A stretch of 11,276 nucleotides of DNA from NCBI GenBank assembly GCA_043736395.1, contig JAYTCQ010000208.1:1-11276 (forward strand). The letters run 5' to 3'. Shown here in pieces: positions 1-7,980 of this stretch. The stretch is from JAFDVL01 sp043736395. GTDB taxonomy: Bacteria > Acidobacteriota > Blastocatellia > RBC074. A program made the translations under genes and the position numbers. Numbering within the stretch: the first letter of the stretch is position 1; the number at the start of each line of letters is the position of its first letter. Below the pieces are notes generated by a model, which did no database searches, was not told where the DNA came from, and saw only the letters and a list, made by a program, of their open reading frames with translations.

Positions 1-37
1 ACTGCGGGCGGGCTTCTGCATTTTTACTGCAAAATAA

Positions 38-66
38 TTGTCAGTTGATAATGGGTAGTTGATAAT
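38..66 (+). promoter_or_regulatory. Sigma70-like promoter for the S9 peptidase gene
   Basis: TTGTCA (38-43) and GATAAT (61-66) are separated by exactly 17 bases; each hexamer differs from the sigma70 consensus at one position. Transcription would begin near 73, giving a leader of about 30 bases before the ATG at 104. This decides the peptidase start, because the upstream in-frame TTG (59) and ATG (65) lie inside or beside the -10 hexamer and would not be in the message. An 11-bp direct repeat (43-53 and 57-67) places a second GATAAT at 47-52. Inferred from sequence only. Confidence 0.55.
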
Positions 67-103
67 GTTCCTCGCCCTACGCTTAGCTTTTGGTGTTTAT
101 TTT

Positions 104-2266
104 ATGAATAAAATTCTTCGCCTTGCACTCTTCATTTCCTTTTGTTTTCTCCCGCTCCACGCGCAAACCAAACGCGGATTTCAACCCGAAGATTTATATC
201 AACTCAAAGATGTCGCCGATGCCAATATTTCCCCTGACGGCTCCCGCGTAGCCTACACCGTCACCGAAGTCAGCGCTGATCGTTCCCGCAACGTCACGCA
301 TATCTGGATCGTCAAAACCGAAGGCGGCGAACCAACTCGCTTAACGAAAGATGATGCGAATGAAAATACTCCGCGGTGGTCACCGGATGGAAAATTGCTC
401 GCGTATTACAAAGATGACGCGCTCTGGACAATCAATCCTGACATTAGCGAACCGCAAAAAATTACCCGCGTCGCCCGCACCAATTTCTTTTTTACCAAAG
501 CCGGAGAAAGCTTCACGTGGTCGCCCGACAGCAAACAAATTGCGTTTCTAAGCGATCCGATTATTCTGCCTCCGAACCCAATGATGGAGCGTTTGACACG
601 CGGTTTGAGCTTAGATGAATTGATGCGGCTCCCGACCGACACCAGAAATACGATTTTGAAAGCACAGGGAAAAACAGATGCACAAATGGTCGCGATGGAA
701 GCGGAATATAAGGCACAACAAGCGAAAGCGAATAACTACACAACCGACGTCAAAGTCGTGACGCGGCTGCAATATAAATCACGGACTTCGTTTTCCGATA
801 ATTTGCAATCACACATTTTTATTGCGGACATCACGACGAAACAGGTGCGCCAATTGACGAGCGGAAATTTCGCTGAGCATTCGATCAATTGGTCTCCGAA
901 AGGCGATGAAATTGTATTCGTCTCCAACCACGAACCCGATCCCGACAAAATCAACAATACCGATTTATTTTTTGCGAACATTACCACAAGCACAGTGCGA
1001 CAACTCACCAAAACAAAAGGCTGTGAATGGCAACCTGTGTTTTCGCCGGATGGCAGTCAGATTGCATATCTGGCGACGACACGCGATGTGACGACGATTG
1101 ATAGTGTGGCTGAAGATACGCATGCTTGGATGATTTCAGCACAAGGTGGAGCGGGAAAAGATGTCAGTGAAGGTGGGCGACTTACTTCTGTATATTGGCT
1201 CTTCTCGCAAAACCCTTTCTATAACGAATACAATGTTGGATTCTTATACCTTAAAGAAGGGGAAATCTCTTCTCTTGAGTTCCGTCTTCATAAAACTCAA
1301 GTAAGTCATTATTCTAAAGCCCGTGAAAAACCTATTAAGGCTTTTATCGCTAATAGTGATAACACTCCCCCTTCTTTATGGATTGATGGACCTTTACCGA
1401 TTTTTCGCACATCACTTCCTGATCTAGAATTAGTAAAACTCTCTCAAATACGAGCGAGAATTCACGTCAATCAAGCACTCAAAGATTCTTTGATCTTTTC
1501 AGGGACGCATGAATACAAATTCGCCAACGAAAGTTTTGAAATTCAAGGCTGGCTCGTGCCGCCAATCAATCTCGACGAAAAGAAAAAATATCCGGTGATT
1601 CTTTACATTCACGGCGGGCCGCACGGGATGCACGGGTACAGTTTCAATCCAACAGTGCAAGCGCTCGCGGCAAAAGGCTACGGTGTATTGCTCATCAATC
1701 CGCGCGGCTCATCGGGCTACGGGCAAAAATTTTCGGATGGCTGCGTGAATGATTGGGGCGGCGGCGATTACCGCGATTTGATGCGCGGCGTAGATGTCGC
1801 GCTCGAAAAATTTCCTTACCTCGACAAAGACCGGATGGGCGTAATGGGCGGCAGCTACGGCGGCTATATGACGAATTGGATTGTCACGCAAACCGACCGT
1901 TTCAAAGCCGCGATTGCTTCCGCGAGCCTGTCAAATCTCATCAGTTTTTATTCGACTTCGCTCTATCAGGATTTAATTCACGCCGAATTCAACGGAATGC
2001 CGTGGGACAATTACGAAAAATTGTGGGATCGTTCGCCGCTCAAACACATCAAAAATGTGAAGACGCCAACGATGCTCGTCCACGGCGAAAACGACAACGA
2101 CGTTCACATCACGCAAGCTGAAGAAATGTACACCGCACTGAAAATGCGCGGCGTAGACACGGTGCTGGTACGCTACCCCCGCGAAGGTCACGGCATCCGC
2201 GAACCAAAACATCGTGTGGATAATTTGCAGAGGAATCTGGATTGGTTTGAGAAATATTTGAAGTAG
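104..2266 (+). CDS. Secreted S9-family (prolyl oligopeptidase/DPP IV-like) serine peptidase
   Basis: Predicted exported serine peptidase of 720 residues that cleaves peptides, probably in the periplasm. The N-terminus (MNKILRLALFISFCF..LHA-Q) reads as a signal peptide. Beta-propeller repeats with SPDG/SPDS/SPKG motifs cover about residues 30-470, and an alpha/beta-hydrolase domain covers about 475-720. The catalytic triad is visible: Ser584 in GGSYGG, Asp664 in GENDNDV, and His696 in EGHG; the HGGPHG oxyanion-region motif is near 504. The length fits the family. Start: I use ATG 104 rather than TTG 59 or ATG 65, because the longer forms add a second hydrophobic run before the signal peptide and overlap the promoter. 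The Shine-Dalgarno signal is weak. Oddity: roughly 1172-1500 has about 36% GC and different codon use from its flanks, yet still aligns with the last propeller blades, so it is a divergent segment and not an insertion. The family assignment is secure; the substrate is unknown. Confidence 0.93.
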   Translation: MNKILRLALFISFCFLPLHAQTKRGFQPEDLYQLKDVADANISPDGSRVAYTVTEVSADRSRNVTHIWIVKTEGGEPTRLTKDDANENTPRWSPDGKLLAYYKDDALWTINPDISEPQKITRVARTNFFFTKAGESFTWSPDSKQIAFLSDPIILPPNPMMERLTRGLSLDELMRLPTDTRNTILKAQGKTDAQMVAMEAEYKAQQAKANNYTTDVKVVTRLQYKSRTSFSDNLQSHIFIADITTKQVRQLTSGNFAEHSINWSPKGDEIVFVSNHEPDPDKINNTDLFFANITTSTVRQLTKTKGCEWQPVFSPDGSQIAYLATTRDVTTIDSVAEDTHAWMISAQGGAGKDVSEGGRLTSVYWLFSQNPFYNEYNVGFLYLKEGEISSLEFRLHKTQVSHYSKAREKPIKAFIANSDNTPPSLWIDGPLPIFRTSLPDLELVKLSQIRARIHVNQALKDSLIFSGTHEYKFANESFEIQGWLVPPINLDEKKKYPVILYIHGGPHGMHGYSFNPTVQALAAKGYGVLLINPRGSSGYGQKFSDGCVNDWGGGDYRDLMRGVDVALEKFPYLDKDRMGVMGGSYGGYMTNWIVTQTDRFKAAIASASLSNLISFYSTSLYQDLIHAEFNGMPWDNYEKLWDRSPLKHIKNVKTPTMLVHGENDNDVHITQAEEMYTALKMRGVDTVLVRYPREGHGIREPKHRVDNLQRNLDWFEKYLK

Positions 2267-2268
2267 CA

Positions 2269-2425
2269 CTGGGAGCGCAAGCGTCTCGCTTGCTGCGTTT
2301 GCGAGCGAAGCAACGCAAACGCCTCGTGGCAAGCAAGCACCCTAAAGAATAACGAATTCGGTTGCCACGTAACGCGAGCGGCGTTGCACGCGCTCGCGGG
2401 GCAAGCGAGACGCTTGCGCTCCCAG
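2269..2425. repeat. Compound palindromic repeat (REP/BIME-like) between convergent genes
   Basis: The outer arms, 2269-2293 and 2401-2425, are perfect 25-base reverse complements. The space between them holds further hairpins: 2295-2303 with 2314-2322 (9 bp, 10-base loop), 2325-2332 with 2362-2369 (8 bp), and 2373-2380 with 2391-2398 (8 bp). The left arm itself folds as GCAAGCG-TCT-CGCTTGC. It fills almost the whole gap between the stop codons of the peptidase (+) and rhaB (-), so it could end transcription from both sides, although no T-run follows either arm. The left half is closely related to the element at 11105-11245, which shows it belongs to a dispersed family. No transposase is nearby. 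Confidence 0.85.
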
Positions 2426-2428
2426 GTA

Positions 2429-3853
2429 TTATTGCGGAGTGAATTGTTTCAGGCTAATCTCACTCGCAATCTGCTGACGCGCTTCATTCAGTGAAGTAAA
2501 TCTTCCCGCCGCAACTGCTTGCACCAACACATTTCCAATCACCGTAGCCTCAATCGGTCCCGCTAAAACAGGCTTCTTGCACGCGTTCGCCGTTGCTTGA
2601 TTTAAATAATTATTCTGCGAACCGCCGCCCACAATTTGCACTCCGCGAATAGATTTTCCAGTGAGATCTTCAATTGTGCGAATCACTGAAGCGTAACGAA
2701 GCGCGAGCGAATCAAGAATAATTTTAGCAATCGTCGCCGGATCATCACTCGACTGTTGCCCCGCTTCGGCGAGAATTTCTTTGATCGCAGCGAGCATGCT
2801 TGGAGGATTAAAGAGACGCGCATCATCGGGGAAAAATGTGATCGAAGACGATGGAAGGTTTGCGACATCGTTCAGCAAAATATCGTAATCAACGCTCAAT
2901 CCTTGCGCCTGCCATTCCTTGCGACACGATTCCAGCAACCACAATCCCCTCACATTTTTTAAGAAACGAATCGTTGCAAATGCCCCGCCTTCATTGGTGA
3001 AATTGTGTTCGGCGGTAGCTGAATTGATAAGCGGCGCATCCAGTTCGACACCGACTAATGACCATGTACCCGAAGAAATATATGCCCAATCTTGCAGCAG
3101 CGGCGCGCCTGCGACTGCACTGCCTGTGTCGTGCGTAGCGGGTGCTATAACCTTCACATCTTGCAAGTTTAATTCTTCGGCGAGTTCAGGTTTGAGGAAT
3201 CCGACTTCATCTCCGGCGGAAATAATTTCGGTGAATAAATGCTGCGGCAAATTGAGCGCGGCAATAATTTTTTCATCCCACGTCCGGCTGTTTGCATTCA
3301 CCATCTGCATCGTCGTCGCATTCGTATATTCCGTGACTGCTTTTCCCGTCAAGAAAAAATTTATCAGGTCAGGCATCAGCAAAAGCCTGTCAGCATTGGT
3401 CGCAACCCCTTCATGCGCGTGGGCGCAAAGCTGCGAACTGGAGTTGAGCATCAAAAATTGAATGCCGGTTCGGGCATAAATTTCTTCGCGCGGCATCTGC
3501 TGAAAAAGCTGTTTGAAAATATTTGCTGTGCGTTCATCACGATAACAAATCGGGTCTTCGATTAGATTCCCAGCCGCATCAATCAAGCCGTAATCCACTG
3601 CCCAACTATCTACGCCGAGGCTGTGAATAGGGCGTCCGAGTTCGTTCGCACGCTTGGCAGCGGTGGCTAATCCAGTTTTAATTTCAGTAAAAATATGCGC
3701 GAAGTCCCACCGCAAATGTCCATCCAATTGACGCGGCGGATATTGAAAACGATGAATTTGCTCCAGTAAAAATTCACCGGAGGAAAGTCCAGCGAGAAAG
3801 ACGCGCCCACTTCCCGCGCCAAGATCAACTGCTATGTAAAGAGACAGGTTCAT
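2429..3853 (-). CDS. rhaB: Rhamnulokinase
   Basis: FGGY-family sugar kinase of 474 residues that phosphorylates L-rhamnulose to L-rhamnulose-1-phosphate with ATP, the second step of rhamnose breakdown. Visible motifs: the N-terminal phosphate-binding DLGAGSGRVF (residues 10-19), GVDSWAVDYGL (80-90), HDTGSA (241-246) whose Asp242 is the expected FGGY catalytic base, YISSGTWSLVG (258-268), and the C-terminal nucleotide-binding GGGSQNN (409-415). The length matches known rhamnulokinases. Start: ATG at 3853 is chosen over an adjacent TTG; no strong Shine-Dalgarno is seen. It lies last in the - strand cluster, about 21 bases after the small unknown gene and downstream of rhaI, so it is probably co-transcribed with them. 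Substrate assignment rests on both the motifs and the rhaI/rhaEW context. Confidence 0.95.
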   Translation of the reverse strand: MNLSLYIAVDLGAGSGRVFLAGLSSGEFLLEQIHRFQYPPRQLDGHLRWDFAHIFTEIKTGLATAAKRANELGRPIHSLGVDSWAVDYGLIDAAGNLIEDPICYRDERTANIFKQLFQQMPREEIYARTGIQFLMLNSSSQLCAHAHEGVATNADRLLLMPDLINFFLTGKAVTEYTNATTMQMVNANSRTWDEKIIAALNLPQHLFTEIISAGDEVGFLKPELAEELNLQDVKVIAPATHDTGSAVAGAPLLQDWAYISSGTWSLVGVELDAPLINSATAEHNFTNEGGAFATIRFLKNVRGLWLLESCRKEWQAQGLSVDYDILLNDVANLPSSSITFFPDDARLFNPPSMLAAIKEILAEAGQQSSDDPATIAKIILDSLALRYASVIRTIEDLTGKSIRGVQIVGGGSQNNYLNQATANACKKPVLAGPIEATVIGNVLVQAVAAGRFTSLNEARQQIASEISLKQFTPQ

Positions 3854-3874
3854 CAAATTAAATCCACGCTATAT

Positions 3875-4315
3875 CTATTGGTCCAATACAGTTATTGCCT
3901 CAAACGTGAAAGTTTCGTTTTCAGCTACGCCTTCGGTTTTAAAATCAATCTCAATCATTCCGTTAATCCTAAATTGGAGATTTGATTCAAAGAATATTTT
4001 TAGGGAGCAAACATTCACCCAATTATGGGCTGCCCCGAGGTAAATGCTGGCTTCCATATCAGGAAATTTTTGGCTATTTATTTCAAGTCTATCAAGCTCT
4101 AAGGGATCATCAATCTCCAATTTTATCCATTCAAAAAGCAGCGATGTTTCGACTGGTTGATGCTCGTATTCAATCCCTGAATTGAATAGCTCTAGCGGTA
4201 TTTCAAAGGCGTGAAATCGGGTTAAGGGAAGACCTATGTTCGGATTTTCAAACCAGTGATAAGTAATTCTTCCAACTTTAGGTTTGGTTTTACTTTGAAG
4301 ATCAATCTTTATCAT
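3875..4315 (-). CDS. Hypothetical protein, low GC, inside the rhamnose operon
   Basis: I do not recognise this 146-residue protein. It has no signal peptide or membrane segment. The composition and alternating hydrophobic pattern suggest a mostly beta-strand fold, with one acidic stretch (about residues 48-62, EYEHQPVE through FEWIKLEIDDP) and a C-terminal run IEIDFKTEGVAENETFTFEA. The ATG at 4315 is clear, but its Shine-Dalgarno is not. It begins 45 bases after rhaI ends and stops 21 bases before rhaB, so it is probably carried on the same message. GC is about 37%, against about half in rhaI, suggesting late arrival. Its look recalls the small beta-rich immunity-like proteins that turn up as orphan cargo, but that is only an impression; a rhamnose-specific role is possible too. 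Confidence 0.7.
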   Translation of the reverse strand: MIKIDLQSKTKPKVGRITYHWFENPNIGLPLTRFHAFEIPLELFNSGIEYEHQPVETSLLFEWIKLEIDDPLELDRLEINSQKFPDMEASIYLGAAHNWVNVCSLKIFFESNLQFRINGMIEIDFKTEGVAENETFTFEAITVLDQ

Positions 4316-4360
4316 TTATTTAGCCACATCAGCTTTTTGATCGAATCCCAAAATAGTTTC

Positions 4361-5653
4361 TCAAACGATGCCTGCAGAAATACCAATTGCGGCGGGACGC
4401 TCTTCAGCTTTATGTTTCCGGTAATTACTGGAGCGATACGTGGCTAAGGGATCAATCGCTCCACCTGCATTCTGTCTGGCTTTGGCAATAATCGGCGCGA
4501 CATCCATGGTAAATGCCTGCTTCAGAGTTTGCAGTGCAACCATAGCATCACCACGTTCCTGCGCTTCACGCAGCGCCGCACGATCTACCAAATGCGCTTG
4601 CACATAAGCGCGTTGCAATTCAACTGCGCTCATCATTAACGATTCAATCGGGTCTGTCACGTTGTGCGATTGATCCAACATGTAAGCCGGATTGAAATCG
4701 GATGTGCCGTCTAATTCAGCATCTACGAGTTCGTTGAAAATTAAAAATAACTGGAATGGTTTGATGGAACCAGCGTCCAAATCATCATCGCCATATTTGC
4801 TGTCGTTGAAATGAAAGCCGCCGAGTTTACCCGCTTGAATCAAGCGCGCAACGATCATTTCAATATTGACGTTCGGCGCGTGATGTCCGAGGTCTACTAA
4901 ACATTTGGCTTTTTCTCCGAGCTGCGTAGCGCAGTAATAACTCGTGCCCCAATCATTAATCACCGTCGAATAAAATGCAGGTTCATACATTTTGTGTTCC
5001 ATAAACACGCGCCAATCATCTGGCAACGCGGCATAAATTTCGCGCATACTTTCGAGATAGCGTTCGAGTGTTTTGCGAAAATGTTGTTGCCCCGGAAAAT
5101 TTCCTCCATCGCCAATCCACACTGTATGCGCCTTCGAGCCAAGTTTTTTGCCGATTTCAATGCACTCAATATTGTGTTCAATCGCCTGCGCCCGAACGGC
5201 TGCATCAGGATGCGTGAGGCTACCGAATTTGTAGGACAATTTTTGTCCGACCTGATCTTGAAACGTGTTGGAGTTCATTGCGTCAAAGCTCAGCCCGCGC
5301 TCATTCGCAAAACTTTTCATCGTCGCTACGTTATCGGGTTTATCCCACGGAATATGCAATGAAACCGCTCCGGTAGCGCGAACCAAATTATTGATCGTCG
5401 CGCAATCCGCGAGCTTTTCATAAATCCCGCGTGGTTCACCTAGCCCAGGAAAACGGGCGAATCGCGTTCCGCCTGTGCCGACGCCCCACGAAGGTACAGC
5501 GACTTGATAGGACTGTGCGCGTGCCGTGAGGTCTTCGATGTTAAGGTTGCGGCGCTGGAGCTGTTTGCCGAGATGTTCGTAATCTTCTTCGAGCCAGGAC
5601 TTGGCTTTATTATTTTGTTCAGCAATGAAGCCATCAGAAATTTCAAACGTCAT
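4361..5653 (-). CDS. rhaI: L-rhamnose isomerase (Pseudomonas stutzeri type)
   Basis: Cytoplasmic metal-dependent aldose-ketose isomerase with a TIM-barrel fold that converts L-rhamnose to L-rhamnulose, the first step of the pathway. The 430-residue length equals that of the P. stutzeri enzyme rather than E. coli RhaA. The metal and catalytic residues I recall for that enzyme fall at the same numbers here: Glu219 (MEHK), Asp254 and His257 (VDLGHH), His281 (FHFND), Asp289 and Asp291 (GDDD), and Asp327 (LDQS). Enzymes of this type are known to accept several other aldoses. ATG 5653 is preceded by a good Shine-Dalgarno AAGGA (5661-5665) with 7 bases of spacing. It follows rhaEW after a 124-base gap containing a hairpin, so its expression could differ from that of rhaEW. 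Confidence 0.95.
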   Translation of the reverse strand: MTFEISDGFIAEQNNKAKSWLEEDYEHLGKQLQRRNLNIEDLTARAQSYQVAVPSWGVGTGGTRFARFPGLGEPRGIYEKLADCATINNLVRATGAVSLHIPWDKPDNVATMKSFANERGLSFDAMNSNTFQDQVGQKLSYKFGSLTHPDAAVRAQAIEHNIECIEIGKKLGSKAHTVWIGDGGNFPGQQHFRKTLERYLESMREIYAALPDDWRVFMEHKMYEPAFYSTVINDWGTSYYCATQLGEKAKCLVDLGHHAPNVNIEMIVARLIQAGKLGGFHFNDSKYGDDDLDAGSIKPFQLFLIFNELVDAELDGTSDFNPAYMLDQSHNVTDPIESLMMSAVELQRAYVQAHLVDRAALREAQERGDAMVALQTLKQAFTMDVAPIIAKARQNAGGAIDPLATYRSSNYRKHKAEERPAAIGISAGIV

Positions 5654-5712
5654 AAATACATCCTTAATACACTAATCTGCGCAAATTTTATCAAAGATTG
5701 GAACCGCAAAAA

Positions 5713-5758
5713 GCACAAAAGGCGCAAAATATTTTCATATATTTTGTGTCTTTTGTGC
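5713..5758. terminator. Long hairpin between rhaEW and rhaI (possible attenuator or terminator)
   Basis: Arms 5713-5732 and 5739-5758 are 20-base inverted repeats around a 6-base loop, differing at two positions. In a + strand transcript these are G.U wobbles; in the - strand operon message they are A.C mismatches. On the - strand the stem is followed at once by five T (5712-5708), as in an intrinsic terminator, but the stem is AT-rich. It could reduce read-through from rhaEW into rhaI or protect a processed mRNA end. It could also simply be a copy of an interspersed AT-rich palindrome. The function is inferred. Confidence 0.4.
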
Positions 5759-5777
5759 CTCTTGTGGCTAAATACTT

Positions 5778-7967
5778 TTATCGCAAAAATCCATCCTGCA
5801 ATCCACCATCCACCGGAATCACATGCCCCGTAGTTTTCGACAGTCTTTTTGTCACCAACAGAAAAATTGCTTCGGCTTGATCATCCGGTTCAATCGCGGT
5901 TTGCGTCAGCGTACGCTTGGCGTAAAAGTTTGCGAGCTTACCGCGCAAATCTTCCGTCTCTTCGTCCTCGCTAAATTCAATCGCGTATTTAGCAAGCGAT
6001 GCGATCACGCGATCCCGTGGAAACATTGTGCTTCCCTTAACGACAGTCGCCGGAGCTACCGCATTCACCCGCACGAGCGGCGACATTTCAATCGCTAATT
6101 CGCGCACTAAATGATTTGCAGCGGCTTTGCTGGTGTCGTAGGCGAGACTTCCCTTTTTCGCTACGACGGCATTGGCGCTGGTGGTGAGTACGATGTTGGC
6201 GGGCAAGCCTTGTCGTTTGAAAATTTTGTTCGCTTCGTCGGCAACGATGTACGCGCCTGTCACGTTGATCGCAAAAGTTTTGTCCCACAAATTATCTGCA
6301 ATGTAGCCCGCTTTATCGGGCGGAACAAAAATCCCGGCGGTCACTACCACCGTATCAATTCCCCCGTATGCCAGCATCACGTCGGCGAACATTTTTTGCA
6401 CGCTCTCACGATTTGTGATGTTGCATGCAAGGCCAATCGCCGAGCCGCAATTGCTCAGCCCAGTGCCTGCCACGCCGATGCCTTCGCCGTATTGTTTGAT
6501 GATTTCCTGCGCGGATTCTTTGGCAGAATTTTCATCCAAATCTACGCAAACAAGGTGCGCGCCTTCTTTCACCAAACGATGCGCCGTAGCTTTGCCGATG
6601 CCTGCGCCTGCGCCGATGACTACGATGACTTGGCGATCTAATTCTTTTTCGGCGGGCATTCGTCGCAGCTTGGCTTCTTCGAGCAACCAATATTCGATGT
6701 CGAAGGCTTCCTGCTGATCCATCGCTTCGTATTCGTCAATCGCTTCTGCGCCGCGCATGACTTCAATCGCGCAGTTATAAAATTCAGCCGCCACACGCGA
6801 TTCGCTTTTGTTTTTGCCGAACGCGATCATGCCGACGCCGGGGATCAAGACTACGGTTGGATTCGCGTCGCGCATCGCCGGAGAATCAGGATGTTTGCAG
6901 CGGTCATAATACGCCGCATAATCTTTGCGATATTGCACGATGCCCGTTTCGATCAATGTTTTCAGGGCTTCGGTGCCACCGCTCGCAGGATTCCAATTCA
7001 CGAACAGAGGTTTAATTTTAGTCCGCAAAAAATGATCGGGACACGAAGTACCAAGTTCAGCCAGGCGCGGCGCGTCGTTGCTATTCACAAAGCGTAACAT
7101 CTTCGCATCGTCCTGCACGGTTCCAATCATTCGCTTATTCGATGAAACCTTACCGCGCAGCCAGGGCAACAATTCGACTAATAATTTTTGGCGTTCGGCT
7201 TCGGGAAGAGTTTGATGTTTTTGTCCACCGAAAGTTTTTTCGCCTTGGTCTTTTGATTCAATGTAGCGCGCGGCGGTGTCAATAATTTCCAGCGCGGTTT
7301 CGTAACAAGTCTTGTCGTTATTCGCCCACGAAGACATGCCGTGATGACCGAGGACAATGCCTTTGGCTTTCGGGTTGTCCGCAATCATGGATTCAATCAT
7401 CAGCCCAATATCAAAGCCCGGACGTTGCCACGGAATATATAAAACTTCGTCGCCGAAAATTTCTTTCGTCAAGCGTTCCTGATTGACCGAAGCCGCAATC
7501 GCAATGACAGAATTCGGATGCAAATGGTCTACATGCTTGAATGGCACGAAGGTGTGCAGCGGCGTATCAATCGAACAGGCGCGAGGATTCAGGTTGTAGA
7601 CGCAATGGTTGTAAAGCGGAACCATCGCGTCTTCGATTTCTGTTTTCGCGCCTTTGCTTGGATGATTGGCGTAGAGCGGTTTCATCGCACGAACTTTGTC
7701 GAGATAGAGCGAAGCAAAGCCATCGCGCTTCGCTGTACGCAAATCCCCGCCGGAGCCTTTGATCCATAAGACTTCGACTTCTGCGCCCGTGAGCGGGTCT
7801 TTCTCCATCAGCTTCGATGAAGTGTTTCCGCCACCCGTATTCGTCAGCGTCAAATCATCGCCGAGCCGATTGGAGCGATACACGAGACGATCCGCACCGG
7901 ATAATTTGTCGGCTTCTTCGTCTTTCCAAAGATATTGCACATATTTGTAAGAATCTTTTTTACTCAT
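5778..7967 (-). CDS. rhaEW: Bifunctional rhamnulose-1-phosphate aldolase / lactaldehyde dehydrogenase
   Basis: Fused enzyme of 729 residues. The N-terminal class II aldolase domain (about 20-430) cleaves L-rhamnulose-1-phosphate to dihydroxyacetone phosphate and L-lactaldehyde. Likely zinc ligands are in HVDHLHP (His148, His150) and LGHHG (His208/209), and GGGNTSSK (45-52) is the substrate phosphate loop. The C-terminal short-chain dehydrogenase domain (about 445-729) has the cofactor loop GAGAGIGKA (452-460) and the tetrad Asn568, Ser597, Tyr610, Lys614, and ends with the family-typical PVDGG. In characterised Bacillus relatives (RhaEW) this half oxidises lactaldehyde to lactate with NAD. 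The same fusion occurs in many bacteria, with the length seen here. The start is ATG 7967; GGAGG (7985-7981) lies an unusually long 13 bases upstream. It is the first enzyme gene of the cluster. Confidence 0.95.
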   Translation of the reverse strand: MSKKDSYKYVQYLWKDEEADKLSGADRLVYRSNRLGDDLTLTNTGGGNTSSKLMEKDPLTGAEVEVLWIKGSGGDLRTAKRDGFASLYLDKVRAMKPLYANHPSKGAKTEIEDAMVPLYNHCVYNLNPRACSIDTPLHTFVPFKHVDHLHPNSVIAIAASVNQERLTKEIFGDEVLYIPWQRPGFDIGLMIESMIADNPKAKGIVLGHHGMSSWANNDKTCYETALEIIDTAARYIESKDQGEKTFGGQKHQTLPEAERQKLLVELLPWLRGKVSSNKRMIGTVQDDAKMLRFVNSNDAPRLAELGTSCPDHFLRTKIKPLFVNWNPASGGTEALKTLIETGIVQYRKDYAAYYDRCKHPDSPAMRDANPTVVLIPGVGMIAFGKNKSESRVAAEFYNCAIEVMRGAEAIDEYEAMDQQEAFDIEYWLLEEAKLRRMPAEKELDRQVIVVIGAGAGIGKATAHRLVKEGAHLVCVDLDENSAKESAQEIIKQYGEGIGVAGTGLSNCGSAIGLACNITNRESVQKMFADVMLAYGGIDTVVVTAGIFVPPDKAGYIADNLWDKTFAINVTGAYIVADEANKIFKRQGLPANIVLTTSANAVVAKKGSLAYDTSKAAANHLVRELAIEMSPLVRVNAVAPATVVKGSTMFPRDRVIASLAKYAIEFSEDEETEDLRGKLANFYAKRTLTQTAIEPDDQAEAIFLLVTKRLSKTTGHVIPVDGGLQDGFLR

Positions 7968-7980
7968 TCAAAAAATCAAG

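Noticed and set aside
59..103. Longer S9 peptidase start at TTG 59 or ATG 65
   Set aside because: These codons overlap the predicted -10 region and add a second hydrophobic run ahead of a normal signal peptide.
1172..1500. Insertion of a foreign domain into the S9 peptidase
   Set aside because: The total length is normal for the family and the segment aligns with the expected last blades, so replacement or divergence fits better than insertion.
2919..3461. 180-codon open frame on the + strand antisense to rhaB
   Set aside because: It is a shadow of rhaB codon bias; its translation has no recognisable motif, and rhaB is secure.
5665..5693. Promoter for rhaI: TTGATA, 17 bases, TGTATT on the - strand
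   Set aside because: The -10 match is poor, and transcription would start so close to the ATG that the good Shine-Dalgarno would be lost.
6111..6641. 176-codon open frame on the + strand antisense to rhaEW
   Set aside because: It lies opposite the dehydrogenase domain, whose motifs are intact; its translation is Cys/His-rich without domain character.
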